DNA of 64,000 nt from Lysinibacillus capsici. GTDB taxonomy: Bacteria; Bacillota; Bacilli; Bacillales_A; Planococcaceae. A program made the translations under genes and the position numbers. Of this stretch, positions 32,872 to 40,884 are shown piece after piece (position 1 is the stretch's first letter; every line of letters starts with the position of its first letter). Location of the stretch: assembly GCF_003367505.1 (NCBI RefSeq), contig NZ_PXXX01000009.1, positions 1 through 64,000 of the forward strand. The letters are read 5' to 3'. Below the pieces are notes generated by a model. It did not search any database, was not told the origin of the DNA, and worked only from the letters and a program-made list of their open reading frames with translations.

Positions 32872-34296
32872 TTGGGCGTTACAGATATTATGAATAACAT
32901 TCGAATTTTAATGTTGCCAGTCATCCTTATAGTTGGTGCTGAGTTCTTACTTATTGGACTTTATTATTTCCTCTATCATAAAAAACAACAGTCAAATCGA
33001 AAAAAAATAAACTTTAAGCAACTGATACTTGTAGCACTCTTTATCGGCTATATTGTATTTGTGTGTGAACTAACGATTTTTGGGCGTGGTTCTTCCCATT
33101 TCATGCAAATGAATCTCCAACCATTTAGTGGCTATATAGATGCATGGAAGAAATACTCGTTACGTGATCTTCAAAATTGTATTTTTAACATTTTAATGTT
33201 TGTGCCACTGGGCATTTTCTTACCTTTACTTTTCTCTAAATTTAAATTGTTTAAATGGCTTCTTCCTGTAGTGGTGATGGCAACCTTATCCATTGAAACG
33301 TATCAAACACTTACAGGAGCAGGGATTTTCGAGCTTGATGACTTAATCAACAACTCGCTTGGTGGGATTATTGGATACCAGTTATATAGACTAGGATCTT
33401 CCATTGTTCAGCATAAAAAAATAAAAATGAAAAGTTTGATCGGTAACCTAGCCATTCCTCTCATGATGGGTTTGATTTTTATTGGCATGATGATTGTCTA
33501 CGCTCAACAGGAATTTGGTCATTTAGCAATTAATGCCTACACAAAATCAAATATGTCGGATGTTGATGTAACAACCTCATTAGATTTACATACAGCATCT
33601 ACCGTTGCCCCCGTGTATAAAAAAATAATTCATACAGATGAAGTTGAGACTTTGTTGCAAAAGAAATTGGATTTATCAGAGTTAAGTCGGCAGGATATTA
33701 GTGGTGATCGTGAGCTCTTATTGAAAGATAAAGAAGAGAACTCGTATACGCTATTTATTAATTCAGAGGGAAATTGGTCGCTAACAGACGATCTTTATAC
33801 GCCAGTGCAACCTTCCTTAGCTGTGCAAGAGACACTTGTGAAGAAGGCAAAGAGTATGATGGTTGAGCTTTCTCTCCTTCCTAAAGATGGGGAGTTTACA
33901 GCTTTGGATAATGGCGTATTTGAATGGACGCTTCCTGACCAAGCTGAATTGAACCAAGATTATTGGCTTGGTGAGGTAGAGCTCGGTTTGAAGCCAGATG
34001 GTAGTTTGTATTCATTATCGTATAATATTCATGAGCATCAATTGATCCGTGAAGTAAATATTTTGTCACCTGCAGAGGTGTATGAACGAATTAAAAATGG
34101 CAAATTTCCACAGATAAAATATAATGCACTTGTAACAGAAGAAGAACTGTTGATAAAAAAAGGCGATCAGCTTACTGTCGATTTAATAGAGCTCTCGTAT
34201 ATGTATGATACAAAAGATTTCTATCAACCCATATACAGAGTTTCTGGTACATTAAATGGAAAAAGTTGGTTCACCTTGATTCAGGCGAGAAAGTAG
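32872..34296 (+). CDS. VanZ-family membrane protein with large extracytoplasmic C-terminal domain
   Basis: The 474 residues are read from TTG 32872 (GGAG about nine bases upstream); an ATG at 32890 is an alternative. Helices lie near 12-34, 50-68, 100-120, 125-145 and 190-212. The VanZ core shows NLQPFSGY, NCIFNILMFVPLGIFLPLL and IETYQTLTGAGIFELDDLINNSLGG. VanZ of the enterococcal cluster lowers teicoplanin susceptibility, but most Firmicutes members are uncharacterised. Residues about 215-474 are an unusual mixed alpha/beta exported domain I do not recognise. It has its own terminator. Confidence 0.75.
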   Translation: MGVTDIMNNIRILMLPVILIVGAEFLLIGLYYFLYHKKQQSNRKKINFKQLILVALFIGYIVFVCELTIFGRGSSHFMQMNLQPFSGYIDAWKKYSLRDLQNCIFNILMFVPLGIFLPLLFSKFKLFKWLLPVVVMATLSIETYQTLTGAGIFELDDLINNSLGGIIGYQLYRLGSSIVQHKKIKMKSLIGNLAIPLMMGLIFIGMMIVYAQQEFGHLAINAYTKSNMSDVDVTTSLDLHTASTVAPVYKKIIHTDEVETLLQKKLDLSELSRQDISGDRELLLKDKEENSYTLFINSEGNWSLTDDLYTPVQPSLAVQETLVKKAKSMMVELSLLPKDGEFTALDNGVFEWTLPDQAELNQDYWLGEVELGLKPDGSLYSLSYNIHEHQLIREVNILSPAEVYERIKNGKFPQIKYNALVTEEELLIKKGDQLTVDLIELSYMYDTKDFYQPIYRVSGTLNGKSWFTLIQARK

Positions 34297-34320
34297 CTTT
34301 TTTGATACCGCTAACTAAGG

Positions 34321-34352
34321 AAAGCCCAGACTTGATACTGGGCTTTCTTTTT
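34321..34352 (+). terminator. terminator
   Basis: AAAGCCCAG pairs with CTGGGCTTT followed by a T run. Confidence 0.85.
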
Positions 34353-34539
34353 ATATGAGTTGAAATAACATCTCAAACTTTGGAATACTTCTAACAAAAT
34401 GGACACCATCAACAAATAACTACTTAAAAATACTAGTGTTTTTAGATTTTATCTAATCTGTAGCCTAGGTGTCCGTTCAATTAAAGATAAGAGAGTTGAA
34501 TATAATATTTATATTGAGAGCATAAAGGAGGGTTAGAGA

Positions 34540-35064
34540 ATGTTCGGTAAACATACATGTCAGAACTGTTGTCCAAATGAAATGAAATATTTCCCAAAAA
34601 TTGTTGCACTTCCTGGTCCTGTTGTTCCTGTCCCTTCACCAGATCGAAGTGTTTTAGCGTACGGATCCCTTAGAGGAGATACATTGGGCCCTTTATCACC
34701 TGATCCAACACCCGTCACTTTCCAAGTGGTTGGTGCGCTATCAAATGTTACGGTTAGCCCATCTGGGAATGAATTGGTCGTTCAAAATGACGGTGTCTAT
34801 CAAATCACCATTTCGATTAATGCGCAAGCAACAGCAGCCCCTGATCCTGATCAACCATTTTTCACAGTTAGCATTACCGTCAATGGTCAACCGATTTTTC
34901 TAAACGGCATTGCAGTCTTTAATGTTGTCAATAGAAGTAGCTCGGCCTATGTGGTCCAAGCTACATTAGCCGCAGGGGATTTGGTGGGAGCCAGTGCAGC
35001 TTCAGATTCCTTCGTCGCTAGTTATGCTAACCGCTCCTTAACGATTGTTCAATTGAGTGGTTAG
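34540..35064 (+). CDS. BclA-C-like (TNF/C1q-like) spore surface protein
   Basis: The 174 residues have a short Cys-rich head (HTCQNCCPNE, 5-14), a Pro-rich linker (VALPGPVVPVPSPD) and a jelly-roll-like domain of about 135 residues. The domain has YGSLRGDTLG, QNDGVYQITISINA and the terminal SLTIVQLSG typical of the BclA C-terminal trimerisation fold. The collagen-like Gly-X-Y repeat of BclA is absent. BclA domains decorate the exosporium of Bacillus spores, so a mother-cell-made spore surface part is likely. AAAGGAGGG precedes the ATG. Confidence 0.7.
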   Translation: MFGKHTCQNCCPNEMKYFPKIVALPGPVVPVPSPDRSVLAYGSLRGDTLGPLSPDPTPVTFQVVGALSNVTVSPSGNELVVQNDGVYQITISINAQATAAPDPDQPFFTVSITVNGQPIFLNGIAVFNVVNRSSSAYVVQATLAAGDLVGASAASDSFVASYANRSLTIVQLSG

Positions 35065-35093
35065 ATTAAAAGTATATAAAGGACAGTAGCTCT

Positions 35094-35125
35094 CATCTCT
35101 AAATTTTAGAGATGGGATCTTTTTG
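35094..35125 (+). terminator. terminator
   Basis: CATCTCTAAA pairs with TTTAGAGATG, with T residues a few bases on. Confidence 0.65.
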
Positions 35126-35278
35126 ATTTGACGAGGAGTGTATTCGGCTTTCCTCTAATACTTATTATTTATTTCTTACTCATAATCAAGTGACGCCAAG
35201 TCTGTTCTTCTCCTATTTTTTAGGTACGCCTGAATGATCATGTGTTATAGTAAAAAAATAGTTACATGAGGTGGAGCA

Positions 35279-35296
35279 ATGGTTAGAAGAAGATAG
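35279..35296 (+). CDS. possible five-residue leader peptide MVRRR
   Basis: GAGGTG sits six bases before ATG GTT AGA AGA AGA TAG. Downstream, CTCCTA (35302-35307) can pair with the TAGGAG (35343-35348) that serves the methyltransferase start at 35359. A leader peptide followed by a hairpin hiding the next ribosome binding site would be an attenuation design. The stem is short and the pattern may be chance or a gene relic. Confidence 0.3.
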   Translation: MVRRR

Positions 35297-35358
35297 CTAG
35301 CCTCCTAGGTTGTCAGTAGATTTAGGGGGCGAACTTAATTGATAGGAGTGTTCTATAC

Positions 35359-36093
35359 ATGAAACAAAATAAATATGATGAAATCAATTTCTTTTCCGAA
35401 TATGAAAAAATGCCACGTTCTGTTCAAGGACTAGACGCGGCAGGTGAATGGCACGTATTAAAAGCACTTCTTCCAGATTTCCAGGATAAGACCGTACTTG
35501 ATCTAGGCTGTGGCTTCGGCTGGCATTGTCGTTATGCCCGTGAACAACAGGCAAAATCAGTAATTGGTGTGGATTTATCAGAAAAAATGCTGCAAAAAGC
35601 GCAGGAAAAAACGAATGATCCTTTTATTACCTATTTAAAGATGCCGATCGAAGATATCCATTTCTCCGCTTCTCAATTTGATGTAGTAATTAGTTCATTA
35701 GCAATTCACTATGTACAATCCTTCGAAGCACTTTGTAAGAAGGTTTATGCTTATCTAAAACCTAATGGTTCATTTGTCTTTTCTGTAGAGCATCCTATAT
35801 ACACATCACGCAATGAACAAGATTGGGTCTACGATGAGAATGGCAACCGCCTGCATTGGGCAGTTGATCATTATCAGACAGAAGGCATTCGAGAAACGAC
35901 CTTCCTTACCGAAAATGTTATTAAATACCATCGCACACTGTCTACTTATATGAATGTCTTAATACAAGCTGGATTTACGATAAGTGCGGTGAAGGAACCT
36001 ATGCCTTCAGAGGAAATGCTAAAAAATATTCCGGACATGCAAGATGAACTACGGAGACCTATGTTTTTAATCATTGTAGCTGAGAAAAAATAA
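35359..36093 (+). CDS. class I SAM-dependent methyltransferase (UbiE/Methyltransf_11 type)
   Basis: The 244 residues carry SAM motif I VLDLGCGFGWHCRYA (about 46-60), motif II acidic residue in VIGVDLSEKML, and FDVVISSLAIHYV. The long C-terminal part (SVEHPIYTS, YHRTLSTYMNVLIQAGF) is typical of small-molecule methyltransferases. The substrate is unknown. It starts at ATG 35359 with TAGGAG about ten bases upstream, and a possible Arg-rich leader ORF lies before it. Confidence 0.82.
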   Translation: MKQNKYDEINFFSEYEKMPRSVQGLDAAGEWHVLKALLPDFQDKTVLDLGCGFGWHCRYAREQQAKSVIGVDLSEKMLQKAQEKTNDPFITYLKMPIEDIHFSASQFDVVISSLAIHYVQSFEALCKKVYAYLKPNGSFVFSVEHPIYTSRNEQDWVYDENGNRLHWAVDHYQTEGIRETTFLTENVIKYHRTLSTYMNVLIQAGFTISAVKEPMPSEEMLKNIPDMQDELRRPMFLIIVAEKK

Positions 36094-36158
36094 TCACTGT
36101 GTGCTTAGGCAATATGGATCGGGTATCGCTAAGTATACAGCTATATCGTATATAAACA

Positions 36159-36225
36159 AAAAACCAGATGCTCTCTTTTGGGGAGCACCTGGTTTTATTG
36201 TGAAAGTGAATCTTACTAACTTACT
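36159..36225 (+). repeat. hairpin-plus-tail repeat, copy A
   Basis: A stem AAACCAGATGCTC/GAGCACCTGGTTT is followed by the tail GTGAAAGTGAATCTTACTAA (36200-36219). The same tail follows different hairpins at 36876 and, less exactly, at 37040. The remaining bases of 36226-36401 hold no convincing gene, only a 16-codon ORF at 36310. Confidence 0.55.
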
Positions 36226-36401
36226 TAGTTTTGATTCGTTATAATACTACGACAACTTGAGGCGCTGAACAAGTTAAAATATTTTCCAATAGGATTTTAG
36301 GGGGAATTAATGCTTTTTCGAGAAAATAAATCATTCTATCAAATTTTAAGTCTTTCTTAGTTTCATTAAAATAAGAAATAATGAAAATGACTGAACGTAG
36401 C

Positions 36402-36602
36402 TCATGACACAGGGTCATTTACCAATGACAGCCCCAATGTATGGGTGGGTGACTGTTTGCTATTTTCACATAATTTAAAGTATGTTTCTACAAACTGAAA
36501 TTGATAACAATGCTCTCCCTGCTCTAACTGAAAAATTTCTGCTGAAAGCGTGAAATCCACTTCATCATTCTCGCTTGGTGATGGGAAAGCAAGACATGGC
36601 TG
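36402..36602 (-). pseudogene. C-terminal fragment of an unknown protein
   Basis: A 66-codon open frame without a start codon begins just after a TAA. It reads PCLAFPSPSENDEVDFTLS, then AEIFQLEQGEHCYQFQFVET, and ends HTLGLSLVNDPVS. The composition is protein-like (beta strands, balanced charge). The missing start and N-terminus point to a gene remnant. Family unknown. Confidence 0.45.
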
Positions 36603-36715
36603 TTACAACCATACAGGTCTCTATGGTTTTAACTATGATAGGTGAAGCTACTAATTTTTCGTGCTATTCATAAAATATGTTGAAGAAACACGTCTGTAAA
36701 GGAACATTAAACAAA

Positions 36716-36752
36716 AAGACCAGTCACTCTTTTAAAGAGAACTGGCCATTTT
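36716..36752 (+). repeat. isolated hairpin
   Basis: A GACCAGT/ACTGGCC-type stem around CACTCTTTTAAAGAG lacks the conserved tail of the neighbouring copies. It may be a terminator relic. Confidence 0.4.
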
Positions 36753-36830
36753 GCGTTTAGGTTGAAGACTATGAAATATCTTCATTCACAGATTAACATA
36801 TTATACTGAACAATATCTGAACAACCATAC

Positions 36831-36920
36831 AAAAAAGACTAGACTCTCACATGATGATGTAAGCTCTAGTCTTTTAAGTGAAAGTGAATCTTACTAAATC
36901 TTGTCTAGCTTTAGATTCAA
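36831..36920 (+). repeat. hairpin-plus-tail repeat, copy B
   Basis: A stem around GACTAGA/CTCTAGTC is followed by GTGAAAGTGAATCTTACTAA, identical over 20 bases to copy A; similarity then fades through TTAGATTC and AATAC. The tail could start a GTG ORF (MKVNLTKSC...) but has no ribosome binding site. Confidence 0.55.
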
Positions 36921-36995
36921 ATTACAATACGAATGAACAGGCTAAAGGTTTCATAAATTCTTTATTTTTTCGTTAAATTATAGGACTACCACCAC

Positions 36996-37065
36996 AAAAA
37001 GACCAGGAAACACGAAAAAATGTGAATCCTGGCCCTTTTGTGAAAAGTGAATGTTACTAGTTTGC
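36996..37065 (+). repeat. hairpin-plus-tail repeat, copy C
   Basis: A stem GACCAGGA/TCCTGGCC is followed by TGAAAAGTGAATGTTACTAG, a diverged form of the tail in copies A and B. Confidence 0.5.
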
Positions 37066-37183
37066 TTTAGTTCTTTGTATTCTACTGATGAGTTAGACGG
37101 CTGATGTTTTAAAAAGTTACACATTCTTAAAAATTTTTTACTCTACTAAAAAAATGGCAAATCAAACACGCCGTCAGCTCCAT

Positions 37184-37430
37184 CTATAGCACACGCTCCT
37201 CTGACTTATATCGGTCTTTTTCCAGTAAAGATATTTGTCCTTCAGCAGCTACTCTTCCTTTAGCCCATATTTTCCCTTCCGAAGCCGTGACACTCCAGTT
37301 AAATTGTTGTGTGCCTTTATTTTTCACCTCATATCAGATACCGAGTTCTTCATCAGAATGGTCACTATAAAAGGAGGTATGAAATTCACCATTCCCAGTT
37401 GGTTCATCTACATAATTCACAGGGAAGATC
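37184..37430 (-). pseudogene. remnant of a small extracellular-type protein with a nonsense codon
   Basis: The minus-strand frame reads IFPVNYVDEPTGNGEFHTSF, then YSDHSDEELGI, a TGA at 37334-37336, then YEVKNKGTQQFNWSVTASEG and KIWAKGRVAAEGQISLLEKD to a TAG. A further TAG lies just before IFPV and no start remains. A CGA-to-TGA change would explain the internal stop. It lies directly downstream of the 144-residue anchored protein, as if once in its operon. The beta-strand pattern recalls small lipoproteins. Confidence 0.55.
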
Positions 37431-37471
37431 TATGCTGTATCCCTACTTATTTAGCTTGTGTTGGATACTAA

Positions 37472-37906
37472 CTAATTCTGTGAATCTTCCGTTGCTTTTT
37501 CTAAAAGACTAAAAAAAGCGTGATCTTTTATCAGTTCAAAGCTTTCATTTGTGTTAAGGAGAACCAATATTTTATTTTTAGAATCAATGAACATCGGGTA
37601 GCTTGTATTGAGTGAAATTGTCATTCGGTAATCGTAATCAATAGTTTTTATGGCTGTTTTTTTGAATGTTGCCTGTTGAAAAGACTGTATCAATTCTTGC
37701 TGTGTTTCTTTTGATATTTTCATTTCAGAAAAGATATCTTCTGTATCTGTATCTATACGATGTAGCGTAACAGTGGAATTTTCCACATGAAAATTAGCAT
37801 TTTCTAATAGATCAATAGCAGAATAGCTTTGATCTTTCCATGTAATGAGCATAACACTAATAATTACTGCTAAGAGTAAAGATAAGCCTATTTTAAATTT
37901 TTTCAT
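37472..37906 (-). CDS. membrane-anchored extracytoplasmic protein of unknown function
   Basis: The 144-residue protein has a Lys-rich N-terminus, one helix at about 6-23, and a 120-residue outside domain of mixed helices and strands (VTLHRIDTDTEDIF, YDYRMTISLNTSYPMFID). There is no lipobox. An AAGAGGAG site precedes the ATG. Divergent from the methyltransferase at 38042. The family was not recognised. Confidence 0.6.
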   Translation of the reverse strand: MKKFKIGLSLLLAVIISVMLITWKDQSYSAIDLLENANFHVENSTVTLHRIDTDTEDIFSEMKISKETQQELIQSFQQATFKKTAIKTIDYDYRMTISLNTSYPMFIDSKNKILVLLNTNESFELIKDHAFFSLLEKATEDSQN

Positions 37907-37934
37907 ATTACTCCTCTTTCTCAGTACCTAAAAC

Positions 37935-37964
37935 TTGACAAAAAAAATGTTTTTATGCTAAAAT
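37935..37964 (+). promoter_or_regulatory. strong sigma-A promoter
   Basis: TTGACA (37935-37940) and TAAAAT (37959-37964) with an 18-base spacer and a TG just before the -10. It drives the leader with the hairpin at 37991. Confidence 0.7.
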
Positions 37965-37990
37965 TTACATTTAAATAAATATTATATATA

Positions 37991-38025
37991 ATAGGATTCT
38001 CCTGGCCAGGGGAATCCTATTTTTT
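37991..38025 (+). terminator. leader hairpin with T run upstream of the methyltransferase gene
   Basis: ATAGGATTC...GAATCCTAT plus CTCC/GGGG pairing is followed by six T residues. It lies between the promoter at 37935 and the ribosome binding site (AAGGAG) of the gene at 38042. A terminator in this place would act as an attenuator unless it is only a mild pause. Confidence 0.65.
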
Positions 38026-38041
38026 GTTAAGGAGTGTTGGT

Positions 38042-38956
38042 ATGAATCAACTGGAATCTAGTATCACTTCATTAGTTGCTGCCTTTAGTAGAGCCTACCA
38101 TAGCCAATTTGATACGCCGAAAATTTTTGATGATTATATAGCCAAAGAATTGATTTCACAAGAAGAATATCAAAATATCCAAGCTAATTTGATACAAGGC
38201 ATTGCATTTTTTAATAAAGATATCGCTACAAAGTTTAAAGACGATTCAAAGGAATTAATAAAATGGATAACACAAGTTCAACTCTCACCGACTCCTTTGG
38301 CACGTGCTGCTTATTGTGAAAGGGTCTTGCATAGCGAAATACAGCTTGGTGTCGAGCAATATGTCATCTTAGGTGCTGGCTTTGATACTTTTCCATATCG
38401 TCAGGAGCAAGGACAAACCATGCTGGAAATTTTTGAGGTGGATTATCCCACAACACAGGAATCAAAAATGAAAAGATTACAGGAAGCTTCTCTCCCCCTC
38501 TTGAATTATCTGCATTTTGTACCGATGGATTTTACAAAGCAATTTCAATCTCAATTATTTTCAGAGCAAGGCTTTCAATCTAAAAAAACATTTTTTAGTC
38601 TGTTAGGTGTGTCCTATTATTTAACAAAAGATGAATTAGCAAGTTTACTCAATCATCTATTTGCCTTAGTTCCATCAGGTAGTTCCATTGTTTTGGATTA
38701 TGGTGATGAAACACTCTTCACCGAAAAAGGACTCTCTAATAGAGTAGAAAACATGGTCAAAATGGCCGCAGTTGGTGGTGAGCCAATGAAATCATGCTAT
38801 GCTTATGAGGACATGGAGAGGATGCTAGATCGATTAGGTTTGCTTATATATGAACATCTATCTCCTACAGCGATTCAAGAGCTGTATTTTCAAAATCGAA
38901 CAGATTACTTATGTGCTTTTGAAACTATCCATTACATGCATATTGTTAAAAAATAG
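38042..38956 (+). CDS. leucine-carboxyl-methyltransferase-like (TIGR00027) SAM methyltransferase
   Basis: The protein has 304 residues from ATG 38042 (AAGGAG upstream; an earlier in-frame start has no site). Features of the PPM1/YktD-type family: the segment ARAAYCERVLHSEI near 98-111, the SAM loop YVILGAGFDTFPYR near 119-132 and FEVDYPTTQESK near 143. In other bacteria such genes often accompany polyketide synthesis. None is present here and the substrate is unknown. A promoter and a leader hairpin precede it. Confidence 0.8.
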   Translation: MNQLESSITSLVAAFSRAYHSQFDTPKIFDDYIAKELISQEEYQNIQANLIQGIAFFNKDIATKFKDDSKELIKWITQVQLSPTPLARAAYCERVLHSEIQLGVEQYVILGAGFDTFPYRQEQGQTMLEIFEVDYPTTQESKMKRLQEASLPLLNYLHFVPMDFTKQFQSQLFSEQGFQSKKTFFSLLGVSYYLTKDELASLLNHLFALVPSGSSIVLDYGDETLFTEKGLSNRVENMVKMAAVGGEPMKSCYAYEDMERMLDRLGLLIYEHLSPTAIQELYFQNRTDYLCAFETIHYMHIVKK

Positions 38957-39004
38957 GTCCATCCCATTTGATTTTATAAGATTCTAAATTTTCTTTTTAT
39001 TACC

Positions 39005-39117
39005 CAGGCAATTAACTATTTCAATATAGAGAATTAGTATACTATAGTAGTGTAAAGCTAATTAGCCTTACACCTCCTAGATTTGTTACTAGGGTCACTG
39101 TTAACGCAGTGACCCGC
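39005..39117. repeat. dispersed two-hairpin repeat, copy 2
   Basis: Same order of blocks as at 1173: CAGGCAATTAACTATT, TATAGTAGTGTAAAGCTAA, TTAGCCTTACACCTCC, TTGTTACTAGGGTCACT. The second stem is perfect here (GGGTCACT-GTTAACGC-AGTGACCC). It lies between convergent genes and ends exactly at the stop codon of the VOC gene. Confidence 0.65.
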
Positions 39118-39501
39118 TTATAATGATTGACAAACACCTAAAGGATTCCCATCAGGGTCATAGAAGGTAAAAAATTTGGTGTCCCCTTCTCCTTCTAAAG
39201 CCTCGACTTGAACATGATGATCCACTAGAAATAAATAGGTCTCTTCAATATTTTTAGAGAGGAAGTTCACATATTTCCCCACACCAAAGTGATTGTCTGG
39301 AAAATGACATGGCTGATGCTCCTTAGCTTTTACTAAGCAAATGACCGTGGGGAATTGTTCAGTGATTTTCATAACTGCTGCGCCCTCTTCTATATATTGA
39401 AGCTTAAATCCGAGTATTTCCTCATACCATTTAGCCGATAATTTAGGATCTTTTATTGGAATAAAAATGGCCTCTACACCTTTAAATAAGGATTGTTTCA
39501 T
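39118..39501 (-). CDS. VOC (glyoxalase/bleomycin-resistance) family protein
   Basis: The protein has 127 residues from ATG 39501, chosen for the GGAGGTAAGG site; a longer in-frame start at 39552 also has a GGAG upstream. Two betaalphabetabetabeta halves: AIFIPIKDPKLSAKWYEEILGF near 11-32 and KYVNFLSKNIEETY, with the usual C-terminal FYDPDGNPLGVCQ. Such small cytoplasmic proteins act as metalloenzymes or drug-binding proteins, and the substrate cannot be predicted. Single gene. Confidence 0.75.
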   Translation of the reverse strand: MKQSLFKGVEAIFIPIKDPKLSAKWYEEILGFKLQYIEEGAAVMKITEQFPTVICLVKAKEHQPCHFPDNHFGVGKYVNFLSKNIEETYLFLVDHHVQVEALEGEGDTKFFTFYDPDGNPLGVCQSL

Positions 39502-39652
39502 TTTCCTTACCTCCATTTCACAGTTTGTTTTCTTCATTTTATTCTCCTTCAAAAAGATTCATTGAGATTTTCATTATTGATTATTTTGCCTGTCTTTTGC
39601 TTATCCTTAATAGTATCCGAAATGTCTTCTTTTCCTAGAGGAGGTGTCCACC

Positions 39653-40837
39653 ATTAAACACAAGGTATCATTCATCCTATTGCTGTCAGTACTTCTTTTA
39701 CTAGGTGGATGCTGGAATAAGCGGGAGTTAAACGAACTAGCTATTGTTACGGCTGTTGGTGTGGATAAATCGGACGAGCAATTCGAAATTTCTGTTCAGA
39801 TTGTTAATCCAAGTCAAGTGGCTTCGAACAAAGCATCTGGCATTCAGGTCCCTGTTTTTACCTACCATGCAAAAGGTAAATCATTATTTGATGCCATTCG
39901 AAAATTAACAGCGCTAACACCTAGAAAGCCTTATTATGCGCATGCCCAAATTATCATTATTGGTGAAGAAATGGCTGAGGAAGGTATGAATAGCATTTTA
40001 GATTTATTTCAAAGAGACCCAGAAGGACGAAGTGATTTTAACTTTATTGTTTCTCATGATTCGACTGCACAAGAAATATTAAGTGTTTTAACCCCTTTAG
40101 AGGATGTGCCTGCTAGCAAAATGTTTAAATCATTAAAGGTTTCTGAAGCAGTATGGGGGACAACAGAATCTGTTATTCTTGATGATTTAATCCAATCTTT
40201 AGGCAGTATTGATCATAGTGCCGTCTTACCCTCTATTCATATACACGGTGATGCGGATGCTGGAGATTTTAGCTCAAATATAGAAAAAATTGATAGCCCT
40301 GCACAATTAAAATATGGTGGACTGGCTATTTTTAAAAATTATAAGCTCATCGGCTATTTAACAGAACAAGAAAGCAGAGACTATAATTTTTTAAATAATA
40401 ATATAAAAAGTACATTTGAAATTATTGCTTGTCCTGAAGAAGGGAAAATCTCAACAGAAATTATTAATTCTTCTACTAAAGTGACAGGTCATTTTCAAAA
40501 TGATATACCTTCGATTTCCATCAAACTTGATATTGAGCAAAACGTTGCAGAGGTAAGTTGTTCTTTAGATTTAACAAAATCAAAAACCATCGATGCTTTA
40601 AATAAAGAAACGAGCAGACAAATCAAGGAACGATTAGAACGTACACTTCAAACAATTCAACAAACCTATCAAGCCGATTTATTAAAATTTAGTAATGTAC
40701 TACATCGAGAGGACTATCGAGCATGGAATCGAATTAAAAAGAACTGGCAAACCCTCTACCCTAATCTTGAAGTTCAAATTGAAGTCGATGTGCATACAAA
40801 AGGAGTAGGAACTGCAACAAAATTAAAACTTGACTAA
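39653..40837 (+). CDS. gerC: spore germination protein, Ger(x)C lipoprotein family
   Basis: The protein has about 394 residues. The best start is ATT at 39653: AGGAGGTG lies at ideal spacing before it, while the in-frame GTG at 39644 is part of that site. The N-terminus (KHKVSFILLLSV...LLGGC) is a lipoprotein signal with the lipid Cys at about residue 20. WNKRELNELAIVTAVGVDK and the C-terminal KFSNVLHREDYRAWNRIKKNW are GerBC-type hallmarks. GerC subunits form germinant receptors with GerA and GerB membrane proteins. No A or B gene is adjacent, so this is an orphan C subunit. Confidence 0.85.
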   Translation: MKHKVSFILLLSVLLLLGGCWNKRELNELAIVTAVGVDKSDEQFEISVQIVNPSQVASNKASGIQVPVFTYHAKGKSLFDAIRKLTALTPRKPYYAHAQIIIIGEEMAEEGMNSILDLFQRDPEGRSDFNFIVSHDSTAQEILSVLTPLEDVPASKMFKSLKVSEAVWGTTESVILDDLIQSLGSIDHSAVLPSIHIHGDADAGDFSSNIEKIDSPAQLKYGGLAIFKNYKLIGYLTEQESRDYNFLNNNIKSTFEIIACPEEGKISTEIINSSTKVTGHFQNDIPSISIKLDIEQNVAEVSCSLDLTKSKTIDALNKETSRQIKERLERTLQTIQQTYQADLLKFSNVLHREDYRAWNRIKKNWQTLYPNLEVQIEVDVHTKGVGTATKLKLD

Positions 40838-40843
40838 TTCGTA

Positions 40844-40882
40844 AAAATGACCAGTACTCTTTTATTGAGTACTGGTCATTTT
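40844..40882. terminator. bidirectional terminator
   Basis: A perfect 16-bp stem AAAATGACCAGTACTC/GAGTACTGGTCATTTT lies between the convergent gerC-like and methyltransferase genes. Confidence 0.9.
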
Positions 40883-40884
40883 AA

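Noticed and set aside
36310..36360. ATG ORF of 16 codons after AGGGGG
   Set aside because: It lies within a degraded region with repeats; no other support.
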